Source: Halomonas sp. BDJS001
GTDB lineage: Bacteria; Pseudomonadota; Gammaproteobacteria; Pseudomonadales; Halomonadaceae
Assembly (NCBI RefSeq): GCF_026104355.1
Contig: NZ_CP110535.1
Span: 372,001 to 436,000 of the forward strand
Reading direction: 5' to 3'
Length of the DNA stretch: 64,000 nt
Part shown: one piece after another, positions 42,082 to 53,454 of the stretch
Numbering within the stretch: the stretch's first letter is position 1
How the letters are laid out: each line of letters starts with the position of its first letter
Notes under the pieces: model-generated
The model's database searches: none
The model's input: only the letters and a program-made list of their open reading frames with translations
What the model was told of the DNA's origin: nothing
Made by a program: the position numbers and the translations under genes

Positions 42082-42807
42082 TCAGTTGACCAAGCCGATC
42101 AATCGCCAGGCCAGTGGCAGCAGCAGCGCAGTGAAAATACCCGTCAGGCTCATGCCCAGTGAGGCAAAAGCGCCAGCCGTAGGACTGATCTCAAACGCCC
42201 TTACCGTGCCGATGGCGTGGCCATTGAGACCCAGGGCAAAACCGATCAAGCGATCATCTTGGATATCCAGCCAACGCGCTGCCAAGCTAACACAGGGAAT
42301 GGTAATCACCCCGGTGACCAGCAGTGCACCCAGTAGCAGTGCGGTGGTGCCACCGAGCTGCTCGGTAATGCCGATCGCAATTGGCGCGGTCACTGATTTA
42401 GCGGCAATGGAAGCGAGTACGTTGTTCGAGCTGCCCAGTAACCAGGCAATGCCCAGCGAGTAGCAAGCCGCCAGTGTCGCCGCGAGGGGTAAGCAAATCG
42501 TCAGTGGACGCCACAGCTCAACGATCCGCGGCAACTGTTGATAGAGCGGCATGCCCAGCGCCACCGTGGCGGGCCCCAACAGCACCGTTAACCATGTGGC
42601 CCCTTGCTGGTAGGTGGCGTACGGCAGCCCTATTAGCGCCAACGCCCCCGCTAGCAGCAGCGCTGCGATCAAGATAGCGGGCAGCCATGAGGGGCGCTTT
42701 AAACGCTGAAACAGAAGGCTGCCGAGCAAATAGGCAGCCAGCGTTAACCCGACTGCAAACAGCGGGGTGGTGGTTAATAGCGTGAGCAACGAGGAGTTAC
42801 CGGACAT
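42082..42807 (-). CDS. lrgB: LrgB/CidB family membrane protein
   Basis: 241 residues with about 6-7 membrane segments. The LrgB hallmark is VLASIAAKSVTAPIAIGITEQLGG near residue 130 and GFALGLNGHAIGTVRAFE near 185. These proteins are linked to murein hydrolase export and, in plants and some bacteria, to glycolate or other overflow metabolite transport. It overlaps lrgA by 11 bases, so the two are coupled. Confidence 0.9.
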   Translation of the reverse strand: MSGNSSLLTLLTTTPLFAVGLTLAAYLLGSLLFQRLKRPSWLPAILIAALLLAGALALIGLPYATYQQGATWLTVLLGPATVALGMPLYQQLPRIVELWRPLTICLPLAATLAACYSLGIAWLLGSSNNVLASIAAKSVTAPIAIGITEQLGGTTALLLGALLVTGVITIPCVSLAARWLDIQDDRLIGFALGLNGHAIGTVRAFEISPTAGAFASLGMSLTGIFTALLLPLAWRLIGLVN

Positions 42808-43150
42808 GGGGTTGCCCGATTAGCCGCTTGAGCAACCACAGCGTGGTCACCACACTGAGTAACGTACCCAGCACTAAGGCGATAAGGATAGCCGTCCACT
42901 GTCCAGCCAGCTCGCCGATGATAAAAAACACCCCAACAACGCCGGGCATAATCAGCATGGCGAGTAGCGCAATCAGCGGCTGAGCGGCAGCGGCAATGCT
43001 GTTAGGAACACGGCCCCGCACGGCGAGCGTTGCGCAGAGCAGCAGCATCCCAATCACGCCTGAAGAGATCGGCAAAGCGGTGAAGTGGATCACCACTTCA
43101 CCGATCAGCCAGTAGCTAATCAACCATAGAAAGCCACTGAGTGCTGGCAT
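42797..43150 (-). CDS. lrgA: LrgA/CidA family membrane protein
   Basis: 117 residues with four membrane segments. The holin-like fold carries the conserved SSGVIGMLLLCATL block near residue 28 and LLAMLIMPGVVGVFFI near 62. Its ATG lies three bases after the tkt stop, and its end overlaps lrgB. Together they form a putative overflow-metabolite or lytic control pair within a central-carbon operon. Confidence 0.88.
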   Translation of the reverse strand: MPALSGFLWLISYWLIGEVVIHFTALPISSGVIGMLLLCATLAVRGRVPNSIAAAAQPLIALLAMLIMPGVVGVFFIIGELAGQWTAILIALVLGTLLSVVTTLWLLKRLIGQPHVR

Positions 43151-43153
43151 GGC

Positions 43154-45145
43154 TTAGCCGAGTAGTTCGTTGGCTTGTTTGACCACATTGTCGACGGTAA
43201 AGCCGAAGTGCTTGAACAGATCCCCCGCTGGCGCAGATTCGCCGTAGGTGGTCATGCCAATGACGCGGCCATCCAGCCCCACATACTTGTACCAGTAGTC
43301 GGCGTGGGCGGCTTCGATGGCGATACGCTTGGTGACCGCTTTGGGCAGTACGCTTTCGCGGTACTCGGCGTCCTGGCCGTTAAAGCGGTAGGCCGAGGGC
43401 ATAGAGACCACCCGCACCGCTTTGCCCTGCTGCTCAAGCTCCGCAGCGGCGTCCATCGCCAGGGCCACTTCAGAACCGGTGGCAATCAGAATCAGCTCGG
43501 GTGTTCCTTCGCTATCTTTCAGGACATACGCCCCGTTTTGAATCGACGCCAACTGCGCTTTGGTGCGCTGCTGATGGGGTAGGTTCTGGCGTGACAGCAC
43601 CAGTGCCGTGGGGCCTGAGTGACGCTTGATCGCCGCATCCCAGGCCGCGGCGGTTTCCACCGCATCGCAGGGGCGCCAAGTGTTCAGGTTAGGCGTGGTG
43701 CGCAGGCTGGTGAGCTGCTCAATGGGTTGGTGGGTCGGGCCATCTTCACCCAAGCCGATGGAGTCGTGGGTAAACACGTAAATCACCTGCTGGCCCATCA
43801 ACGACGCCATGCGGATCGAGTTACGCATGTACTCCATAAAGATCAGGAAGGTGGCGCCATAAGGTACCAGGCCGCCGTGTAGGGCGATGCCGTTCATAAC
43901 CGCCCCCATACCAAACTCACGGACACCGTAGTGCAGGTAGTTGCCGCTGGCGTCTTCCGGGGTAATCGCTTGGGCGCCTTTCCAGAAGGTCAGGTTCGAC
44001 GGCGCCAGATCGGCGCTGCCGCCCAGCAGCTCCGGCATTTTCGGGCCAATGGCATTTAACACTTCAAAGGAGGCTTTGCGCGAAGCAAGGGTCTCGCCGC
44101 GCTCCTGGGCCTGCTCGATCAAGGCTTCGGTAGGCAACTCTGCTGGCAGCTGGCGCTTCATGCGGCGCTTGAATTCACGCGCTTCCGTGGGGAAGGCTTC
44201 AGCATAGCGGGCAAAGCGAGCTTCCCACTCTTGTTGGCGAGCCTTGCCTTCAGAGCGGGCATCCCAAGCCGAGTAGATCGGTTCAGGAATATGGAACGGC
44301 GCATGAGGCCAGTCGAGCTGGGTGCGTGCCAGCGCCACTTCGTCGTCGCCTAAGGGCGCTCCGTGGGCGTCCTCTTTGCCCTGCTTGTTGGGCGCACCAA
44401 AGCCAATGATGGTCTTGCAGATAATCAGGCTCGGCTTGTCATCATGGCTCTTGGCCAGTTCAATAGCGGCTTTTACCTCTTCAGGCTTGTGGCCATCCAC
44501 ATTGGGCACCACGTGCCAGCCGTAGGACTCGAAGCGCTTGGCGGTATCGTCGGTAAACCAGCCTTCCACTTCACCATCGATAGAGATGCCGTTGTCGTCA
44601 TATAGAGCGATCAACTTACCCAACTGCTGGGTACCGGCCAGCGAGGCGGCTTCGTGGGAGATACCCTCCATTAAGCAGCCGTCACCCAAAAAGCACCAGG
44701 TGTGGTGATCCACAATGGTGTGGCCAGGGCGGTTAAACTGCGCTGCCAGGGTTTTTTCGGCAATGGCGAAGCCCACTGCGTTGGCAAAGCCCTGACCCAG
44801 CGGGCCAGTGGTGGTCTCGATGCCCGGTGCGTAGCCAAATTCCGGGTGGCCTGCGGTGGGGGAGTGAAGCTGGCGGAAATTCTGCAGCTGTTCCAGGCTC
44901 AGCTCGTAGCCACTCAGGTGGAGCAGCGAGTAGAGCAGCATGGAGCCGTGGCCATTGGAGAGCACAAAGCGGTCACGATCGGCCCACTTGGGGTCTTCGG
45001 GGTTATGCTTGAGGTAGTCATTCCATAGCACCTCAGCGATATCAGCCATGCCCATGGGGGCGCCGGGATGGCCGGACTTGGCCTTCTGAACGGCATCCAT
45101 GGAGAGGGCGCGAATGGCATTGGCTAGCTCAAAACGGGACGGCAT
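43154..45145 (-). CDS. tkt: Transketolase
   Basis: 663 residues, the same as E. coli TktA. The thiamine diphosphate motif [18 protein letters not shown] begins near residue 154, the catalytic glutamate is in YGVREFGMG near 411, and [15 protein letters not shown] near 461 binds the aminopyrimidine ring. It moves two-carbon units in the pentose phosphate pathway and makes erythrose-4-phosphate, the substrate of the nearby Epd. A GAGGAGC site precedes the ATG. It is divergent from metK, separated by 255 bases. Confidence 0.97.
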   Translation of the reverse strand: MPSRFELANAIRALSMDAVQKAKSGHPGAPMGMADIAEVLWNDYLKHNPEDPKWADRDRFVLSNGHGSMLLYSLLHLSGYELSLEQLQNFRQLHSPTAGHPEFGYAPGIETTTGPLGQGFANAVGFAIAEKTLAAQFNRPGHTIVDHHTWCFLGDGCLMEGISHEAASLAGTQQLGKLIALYDDNGISIDGEVEGWFTDDTAKRFESYGWHVVPNVDGHKPEEVKAAIELAKSHDDKPSLIICKTIIGFGAPNKQGKEDAHGAPLGDDEVALARTQLDWPHAPFHIPEPIYSAWDARSEGKARQQEWEARFARYAEAFPTEAREFKRRMKRQLPAELPTEALIEQAQERGETLASRKASFEVLNAIGPKMPELLGGSADLAPSNLTFWKGAQAITPEDASGNYLHYGVREFGMGAVMNGIALHGGLVPYGATFLIFMEYMRNSIRMASLMGQQVIYVFTHDSIGLGEDGPTHQPIEQLTSLRTTPNLNTWRPCDAVETAAAWDAAIKRHSGPTALVLSRQNLPHQQRTKAQLASIQNGAYVLKDSEGTPELILIATGSEVALAMDAAAELEQQGKAVRVVSMPSAYRFNGQDAEYRESVLPKAVTKRIAIEAAHADYWYKYVGLDGRVIGMTTYGESAPAGDLFKHFGFTVDNVVKQANELLG

Positions 45146-45400
45146 GGGGGTGCTCCTCGCCTGAAAACAGAAATTATAAAGGCGCTATTGTCGCTGACTT
45201 CCCATGTGTCGGCAAATCTAGCGGCAAATTCTGAGGATCACGTTCTGGGAAGCATCGCCCACAGCGTGTAGACTCTGCCTCCCGAAGCGGTAGAAAAATA
45301 ATGCTGCCGCTTCACTAATACGGGCAGGGGTCACCTGCCATGATTTCCTGCTGATGCTGTGGACTACTATACAGCCGTCATACAGAGGGTAGAGTGCGCG

Positions 45401-46621
45401 ATGAGCGAATATTCCCTGTTTACCTCCGAGTCCGTCTCCGAAGGTCACCCCGATAAGATTGCCGATCAGATTTCTGACGCGGTGCTAGATGCCATTATCG
45501 CCCGGGATAAACAGGCGCGTGTTGCCTGTGAAACCATGGTGAAAACCGGGGTGGCGATTATTGCCGGCGAGATTACCACCTCCGCCTGGGTCGATTTAGA
45601 AACCCTCGTACGCGATGTGATTATCAGCATTGGCTATAATTCGTCTGACGTCGGTTTTGACGGTGCGACCTGCGGCGTGGTTAACCTGATAGGCAAGCAG
45701 AGTGTCGATATCGCCCAGGGCGTTGACCGCAGTAAGCCGGAAGATCAGGGCGCTGGCGATCAGGGCCTGATGTTTGGCTATGCGACCAACGAAACCGATT
45801 CATTTATGCCTGCGCCAATCCACTACTCCCACCGTTTAGTCGAGCGTCAGGCTGAGCTGCGTAAAAATGGCCTGCTGCCATGGCTACGCCCGGATGCCAA
45901 GAGCCAGGTCACCTTCCGCTATAACGCCGAAGGCCAGCCCTGTGGTGTCGATGCCATCGTTCTGTCTACCCAGCACGATCCCGACATTGACCAAGAAGAC
46001 CTGCGCAAAATGATCAAGCGCGAGGTCATCGAGCAGGTGATCCCCGCTGAGTGGTTGGATGAGAGTACCCAGTACCATATCAACCCCACCGGTAAATTCG
46101 TAATTGGCGGCCCGGTAGGTGACTGCGGGCTGACCGGACGTAAAATCATCGTCGACACCTACGGCGGCATGGCACGTCACGGTGGTGGCGCGTTCTCGGG
46201 CAAAGACCCCTCTAAAGTGGATCGCAGCGCTGCTTATGCGGGCCGCTATGTGGCCAAGAACGTGGTGGCCTCGGGCCTGGCTGACAAGTGTGAGATTCAG
46301 GTCTCCTACGCGATTGGTGTTGCCGAACCGACCTCTGTCTCCATCGACACGTTCGGCACGGGTAAAATTGACGATGCCAGGATCGTAGCGCTGGTTCGCG
46401 AGCACTTTGACCTGCGCCCCTACGCGATCACCAAAATGCTTGACCTGCTTCACCCCATGTATCAACTCACCGCCGCTTACGGCCACTTTGGCCGGGCGCC
46501 GTTCGAACACAGCTACACCTGGAGCGACGATAAAGGCCAAGCGCATACCGAAACCTTTACCGCCTTCCCGTGGGAAAAGGTCGATAAAGCTGAAGCGCTG
46601 CGTAAGGCTGCCGGTTTGTAA
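45401..46621 (+). CDS. metK: S-adenosylmethionine synthetase
   Basis: 406 residues from [19 protein letters not shown]. The family always starts about here, and an in-frame upstream start would add 14 residues without support. ATP-binding [21 protein letters not shown] near residue 117 and the P-loop-like [16 protein letters not shown] near 258 are intact. It makes SAM from methionine and ATP. The 255-base gap to tkt contains a GGCAGG/CCTGCC hairpin (45323-45339) of unknown meaning; I see no known SAM riboswitch. Confidence 0.97.
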   Translation: MSEYSLFTSESVSEGHPDKIADQISDAVLDAIIARDKQARVACETMVKTGVAIIAGEITTSAWVDLETLVRDVIISIGYNSSDVGFDGATCGVVNLIGKQSVDIAQGVDRSKPEDQGAGDQGLMFGYATNETDSFMPAPIHYSHRLVERQAELRKNGLLPWLRPDAKSQVTFRYNAEGQPCGVDAIVLSTQHDPDIDQEDLRKMIKREVIEQVIPAEWLDESTQYHINPTGKFVIGGPVGDCGLTGRKIIVDTYGGMARHGGGAFSGKDPSKVDRSAAYAGRYVAKNVVASGLADKCEIQVSYAIGVAEPTSVSIDTFGTGKIDDARIVALVREHFDLRPYAITKMLDLLHPMYQLTAAYGHFGRAPFEHSYTWSDDKGQAHTETFTAFPWEKVDKAEALRKAAGL

Positions 46622-46650
46622 GCGCTTAGCCGCCTGAAGCCAACCCTCAG

Positions 46651-46682
46651 CGCCTCCTGCTTTACGCAGGGGGCGTTTTTGT
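46651..46682 (+). terminator. Rho-independent terminator of metK
   Basis: 10-bp stem (46651-46660 with 46666-46675, one G-T pair), 5-base loop, and a T run, 29 bases after the metK stop. Confidence 0.92.
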
Positions 46683-46707
46683 TGGGGCGCATGGATGAAG
46701 GTTGTGA

Positions 46708-46722
46708 TGAGAATGGTTTTCG
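46708..46722. promoter_or_regulatory. Possible Fur box upstream of the ABC importer
   Basis: TGAGAATGGTTTTCG matches the 7-1-7 Fur consensus TGATAAT-N-ATTATCA at 10 of 14 positions, mainly in the left half. It lies about 100 bases before the first ABC gene, whose family imports iron complexes or cobalamin. Confidence 0.35.
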
Positions 46723-46823
46723 ATTATAGTGCGCGCGCTGGTAAATGCGTATCACTACTAGCGTTATCTGATCAGTGCAGCCCCTGTAATCGTTACACCT
46801 CTACCTATAGTGATGGGTGCTCC

Positions 46824-47843
46824 ATGACACGTCTTCTTGCTGTGACGGGATTCTCCACCCTGCTGGGCCTGGCTTCGTCCTTGGCGCTGGCGGATAACAC
46901 ACAATACCCTTTGACACTGAACAACTGCGGCGTGGAGGTGACTTTCGAGCAAGCACCCGAGCGGGCGATCGGCCTGGGGCAAGCCAGTGCGGAGATCATG
47001 CTGATGCTCGGTCTCGAAGAGAGGATGGTAGGCACTGCCTTCTGGCCCAATCAGGTCTTGCCGCAGTTGGCCGAGGCCAATGCCAAGGTGGAGGTCTTGA
47101 CGGTCGAGTTTCCGACGTTCGAATCCATCCTGGCCAAAAATCCGGATCTCGTCACGGCCGCGCTACCTAGCCTGATCGGCCCCTCCAGCAGAGTGGCGAC
47201 GCGGGAGGACTTCGATAACGTGGGGGTGACGACCTATTTGTCCCCCAACACCTGCGTTGCCGAAGACGCGGCCAAGGACAAGTTCGGTTACGGCAGTCGC
47301 GAGCAGCGCTGGAGTATGGACGGCCTGTATCAGGAGATCGACGAAATGGCTCGGATATTCGACGTCGACGAGCGAGGCCAGGCACTGATCGAAGATCTAA
47401 AGCAGCGTGAAGCGGTGCTACGGGAAGAGACTCCTGGCGATAGCGACCCGCTCTCCTTTGTCTTCTGGTTCTCCAGCCCGTCGCCGTCTGCCGATGCCTA
47501 CCTTGGCGGAAAAAACGGTGCCTCCGGCTTTATTGCCGATGTGCTCGGGGGAACCAATGCCATCGACTCCGATGCGGAGTGGCCGGCACTTGGGTGGGAA
47601 AGCATCATCGCGGCCGATCCAGACGTCATTGTGGTGGCTCGCGTCGAACGTAATCGCTGGGATTTAGACAACTCGGAGGCCAAGATCGAGTTTCTCAATT
47701 CGGATCCGGCGACCCGCGAGATGAGGGCGGTTAAAAACGGCGCGATCGTGGTCATGGATGGACATGCCATGGATCCGACAATGAGGACGATCTTCGGTGC
47801 CGAAGAGGTAGCCGAACAGCTTGAGGCGCTCGGCCTGAGATGA
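46824..47843 (+). CDS. ABC transporter substrate-binding protein, Fe-siderophore/cobalamin type
   Basis: 339 residues from MTRLLAVTGFSTLLGL, chosen because it begins a clear signal peptide ending SSLALA before DNTQYP. The mature part is a FeCT (FecB/BtuF-like) binding protein with two lobes. The NNCGVEVTFEQAPERAIGL start and the GTAFW region resemble binding proteins that actinobacterial annotation calls F420-0 transporters; that name should not be transferred, since this group is not known to use F420. The ligand may be an iron complex or a corrinoid. The next gene overlaps by four bases. Confidence 0.85.
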   Translation: MTRLLAVTGFSTLLGLASSLALADNTQYPLTLNNCGVEVTFEQAPERAIGLGQASAEIMLMLGLEERMVGTAFWPNQVLPQLAEANAKVEVLTVEFPTFESILAKNPDLVTAALPSLIGPSSRVATREDFDNVGVTTYLSPNTCVAEDAAKDKFGYGSREQRWSMDGLYQEIDEMARIFDVDERGQALIEDLKQREAVLREETPGDSDPLSFVFWFSSPSPSADAYLGGKNGASGFIADVLGGTNAIDSDAEWPALGWESIIAADPDVIVVARVERNRWDLDNSEAKIEFLNSDPATREMRAVKNGAIVVMDGHAMDPTMRTIFGAEEVAEQLEALGLR

Positions 47844-48898
47844 GTGTCACAATTGAGATGCCGCAATCAACTGAGCGGCTATCACACTGGGTATGGGTAC
47901 CAGCCCTGCTGCTTGCTTCGCTTGTAGCGATTGCCCTGGTGGTGGGGATCAGCGTCGGGATTGGCGATATGCCAATCCCGTTGACGACGACCTACGCGGT
48001 GATCACCAACAAGCTCGGCTGGTCGTCGTTCGAGCTCAATCGTATTCACGAAGCCATCGTTTGGGATTATCGCTTGAGCCGAGCGCTGGTGGCCGCCTTC
48101 TGCGGTGCCGGACTGGCACTGGCGGGCGCCATCATGCAGTCGATGCTGCGTAATCCCTTGGCAGAGCCTTATGTACTCGGTATCTCCGCGGGGGCATCCA
48201 CGGGCGCCGTACTGATCGTAATCTTGGGGCTCGGCGCTGGCGCGGTATCGCTCTCCTCGGGTGCCTTTATCGGCGCTTTTGCCGCTTTTTTGTTTGTGGC
48301 GCTGCTGTCGAACGGTGCGCGCGGTGGTGCTGACCGCACCATTCTGGCGGGGGTCGCGGCGTCGCAGCTTTTCAACGCCGTAACCTCTTATTTCGTCACT
48401 ACGGCGGGCAATGCTCAGCAGGCGCGGGATGTGATGTTCTGGCTGCTCGGCAGCTTTGGCGGCGTGCGCTGGCCGGATTTTTTTCTGGTATTGGTCGTGG
48501 TCGGGCTGGGGCTGATCGCATGTCTGTGCTATGCACGTGTGCTGGATGCCTTTGCCTTCGGCGATGAGGCCGCCGCTTCCCTGGGCGTCAATGTCGGCCG
48601 AACGAGAATCGTCCTGTTCGCACTCACTGCCGTCATTACCGCTACCATCGTCAGCATGGTGGGCACCATTGGCTTCGTTGGCCTGGTGGTTCCCCACGCG
48701 GCGCGTTTCGTGGTGGGGCCACGCCACGCCGTCCTGCTGCCTGCCTGTGCCATCGTAGGGGCGATCTTTATGGTGGTAGCGGATATCGCCTCCCGCGTGC
48801 TGATTCCGCAGCAATCCCTGCCGATTGGTGTGGTCACGGCGCTTGTGGGCGTGCCGTTCTTCTCTGTCATTCTTTACCGGTTACAGCGCGCATCATGA
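47840..48898 (+). CDS. ABC transporter permease, FecCD family
   Basis: 352 residues with about 10 membrane segments. The family marks are DYRLSRALVAAFCGAGLALAGAIMQ, RNPLAEPYVLGISAGAS and GFVGLVVPHAARF, the last being the cytoplasmic loop that docks to the ATPase. It forms the channel for the neighbouring binding protein. It overlaps both neighbours by four bases (ATGA), which shows one translationally coupled operon. Confidence 0.93.
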   Translation: MSVTIEMPQSTERLSHWVWVPALLLASLVAIALVVGISVGIGDMPIPLTTTYAVITNKLGWSSFELNRIHEAIVWDYRLSRALVAAFCGAGLALAGAIMQSMLRNPLAEPYVLGISAGASTGAVLIVILGLGAGAVSLSSGAFIGAFAAFLFVALLSNGARGGADRTILAGVAASQLFNAVTSYFVTTAGNAQQARDVMFWLLGSFGGVRWPDFFLVLVVVGLGLIACLCYARVLDAFAFGDEAAASLGVNVGRTRIVLFALTAVITATIVSMVGTIGFVGLVVPHAARFVVGPRHAVLLPACAIVGAIFMVVADIASRVLIPQQSLPIGVVTALVGVPFFSVILYRLQRAS

Positions 48899-49656
48899 GC
48901 ATCAAGGCCGACAAACTGATCTGGAAAATCGGCACCAAGACGGTGATCGATGGTGTCTCCTTCGAAGCCGAACAGGGGAAGCTACTGGGGGTGCTGGGCC
49001 CCAATGGCTCTGGTAAGACCTCACTGTTACGGCTGCTGGCCGGCCTCAAGCGACCGCATGCCGGACGTGTCCTGCTGGATGGGCAGGAGCTTTCAACCTT
49101 TCGCCGCCGAACCATTGCCCAGCGCGTGGCCTTCATCGAACAGCACGCCACGACCAATGCCAACCTCAAGGTGATCGATGTGGTCAAACTGGGCCGTTTC
49201 CCACACCGTTCGATGCTATCGGGCTGGACACGCGAGGACGATACGACGGTCAACGCAGCGCTGGAGCGAACCGGTATGAGCGCAAAGCGCAACGATGCCT
49301 GGCATAGCCTCTCCGGGGGTGAGAAACAGCGCACTCATGTGGCGCGGGCTCTGGCTCAATCACCCAAAGAACTCATTCTCGACGAACCCACCAACCACCT
49401 GGATGTGCAGCATCAGGTCAACCTGTTGCGGTTGGTCTCCAGCCTGCCGATGACCAGTATCATGGCACTCCATGATCTCAACCACGCCGCGATGTACTGT
49501 GATCGACTGCTGGTTATGCAGGCGGGTAAGATCGTGGCTGCCGGTACGCCTGAAGAGGTGTTGACCCAACGTCTGCTGCGTGATGTCTTTTCGGTAGATG
49601 CCCATATAGAAACCTCCCCTCACCATGATCGGCTGCATATTCATTTCGCGCGTTAA
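48895..49656 (+). CDS. ABC transporter ATPase, FecE/BtuD family
   Basis: 253 residues. Walker A GPNGSGKTSL near residue 36, Q-loop IEQHATTNAN, signature LSGGEKQRTHVARAL near 139, Walker B LILDEPTNHLDV and the H-loop ALHDLNHA are complete. It drives import of the iron complex or corrinoid bound by the first gene. No TonB-dependent receptor is nearby, so the outer-membrane partner must be elsewhere. Confidence 0.93.
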   Translation: MSIKADKLIWKIGTKTVIDGVSFEAEQGKLLGVLGPNGSGKTSLLRLLAGLKRPHAGRVLLDGQELSTFRRRTIAQRVAFIEQHATTNANLKVIDVVKLGRFPHRSMLSGWTREDDTTVNAALERTGMSAKRNDAWHSLSGGEKQRTHVARALAQSPKELILDEPTNHLDVQHQVNLLRLVSSLPMTSIMALHDLNHAAMYCDRLLVMQAGKIVAAGTPEEVLTQRLLRDVFSVDAHIETSPHHDRLHIHFAR

Positions 49657-49690
49657 AAATTTGCCTTGTATTGCATCGTTCATACTTTGA

Positions 49691-52371
<2,681 letters not shown>

Positions 52372-52514
52372 GATGGCTCCCGATAAAATAGTATGAATGG
52401 CTAACATGAGCCGAATTAAAGGCCAAGCGTGGAATCTTTCATTAGCCCCAGCGCGATGGAACAGCGAGAATACCCCAAAATATCACCATTATTAATCACT
52501 CATAAGGAAGTCCC

Positions 52515-53357
52515 ATGAGCAGCCATGAGCATCCGCTAGGTATCAGCTTTGAATTCTTTCCGCCCAATACCGATGCCGGGCGCGACAAGCTGATCCGTGT
52601 TCGCGATGAACTGGCCGCACGCAAACCACGGTTTTTTTCGGTGACTTACGGTGCTGGCGGGTCTACCCAGGCGCGTACGCGTCAGGTGGTGCGCGAGGTC
52701 AGCGAGAGCGGTATCAGCACCGCGCCACACCTCTCATGCATCGGCAGTGAAAAAGCCCAGCTACGTGACTTGCTGTTGCAATATCGTGAGGAGGGCGTGG
52801 ATAGCTTGGTCGCGCTGCGAGGTGATATGCCCTCGGGGATGGGGAGCATTGGTGAGCTGCGCTATGCCAACGAACTGGTTGAGTTTATCCGCGCGGAAAC
52901 CGGTGACCATTTCGACATCGCGGTGGCGGCTTACCCTGAATCTCATCCACAGGCGCCTAACCTTGATAAGGATGTGGAGAACTTCGCACGTAAAATGAAG
53001 GCAGGAGCCAATATGGCCATTACCCAGTACTTCTTTACCGCGGATGCCTATTTCAATTTCGTTGATAAAGCCCGTGCGCTGGGCGTCGAACAGCCGATTA
53101 TTCCCGGCATCATGCCGATTACCAACTACACCAAGCTGGCGCGTTTCTCTGACGCCTGCGGTGCCGAGATCCCGCGTTGGATTCGTAAGCAGTTGGAGTC
53201 CTATGGCGACGACAGCGAAGCGATTGCCGCTTTTGGCACCGATGTGGTGAGCCGCCTCTGTCAACGGTTGCTGGAGGGCGGTGCCCCAGGCCTGCACTTC
53301 TATACGCTTAACCAAGCAGCGCCGGTGCTCAAGATCGTCGATAATCTGACCGATTAA
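52515..53357 (+). CDS. metF: 5,10-methylenetetrahydrofolate reductase
   Basis: 280 residues. The N-terminal FEFFPPN motif holds the catalytic glutamate; FSVTYGAGGSTQART near residue 42, LRGDMPSG near 99 (FAD) and AVAAYPESHPQAP near 136 follow. It is a FAD enzyme that makes methyl-tetrahydrofolate for methionine synthesis. An AAGGAAG site precedes the ATG. It stands alone, apart from the metXW and metK genes in this window. Confidence 0.96.
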   Translation: MSSHEHPLGISFEFFPPNTDAGRDKLIRVRDELAARKPRFFSVTYGAGGSTQARTRQVVREVSESGISTAPHLSCIGSEKAQLRDLLLQYREEGVDSLVALRGDMPSGMGSIGELRYANELVEFIRAETGDHFDIAVAAYPESHPQAPNLDKDVENFARKMKAGANMAITQYFFTADAYFNFVDKARALGVEQPIIPGIMPITNYTKLARFSDACGAEIPRWIRKQLESYGDDSEAIAAFGTDVVSRLCQRLLEGGAPGLHFYTLNQAAPVLKIVDNLTD

Positions 53358-53391
53358 CTTAGGCGGTTTATTGATCTAGCTTGTGCGCACT

Positions 53392-53425
53392 AAAAACCCC
53401 GCCCAACGATGGTTGAGCGGGGTTT
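53392..53425. terminator. Bidirectional terminator between metF and the TRAP permease
   Basis: 9-bp stem AAACCCCGC / GCGGGGTTT (53394-53402 and 53417-53425) with an internal loop of 14 bases. The A tract (53392-53396) gives a U run on the minus strand; the plus-strand T run is short. Confidence 0.85.
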
Positions 53426-53454
53426 CTCGCTTAGCACTTAGCGTTTTAAATCAA

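Noticed and set aside
45228-45400. SAM riboswitch in the metK leader
   Set aside because: Only a single short GGCAGG/CCTGCC hairpin is seen; the conserved core of SAM-I, SAM-II or SAM/SAH elements is not recognisable.
45884-46546. 220-codon open frame antisense to metK
   Set aside because: Complementary to highly conserved metK coding sequence, with no ribosome-binding site or family match.
47882-48814. 310-codon open frame antisense to the FecCD permease
   Set aside because: Long but composed of charged low-complexity sequence (His/Asp/Gln/Arg rich), which is the usual antisense of a hydrophobic membrane protein.
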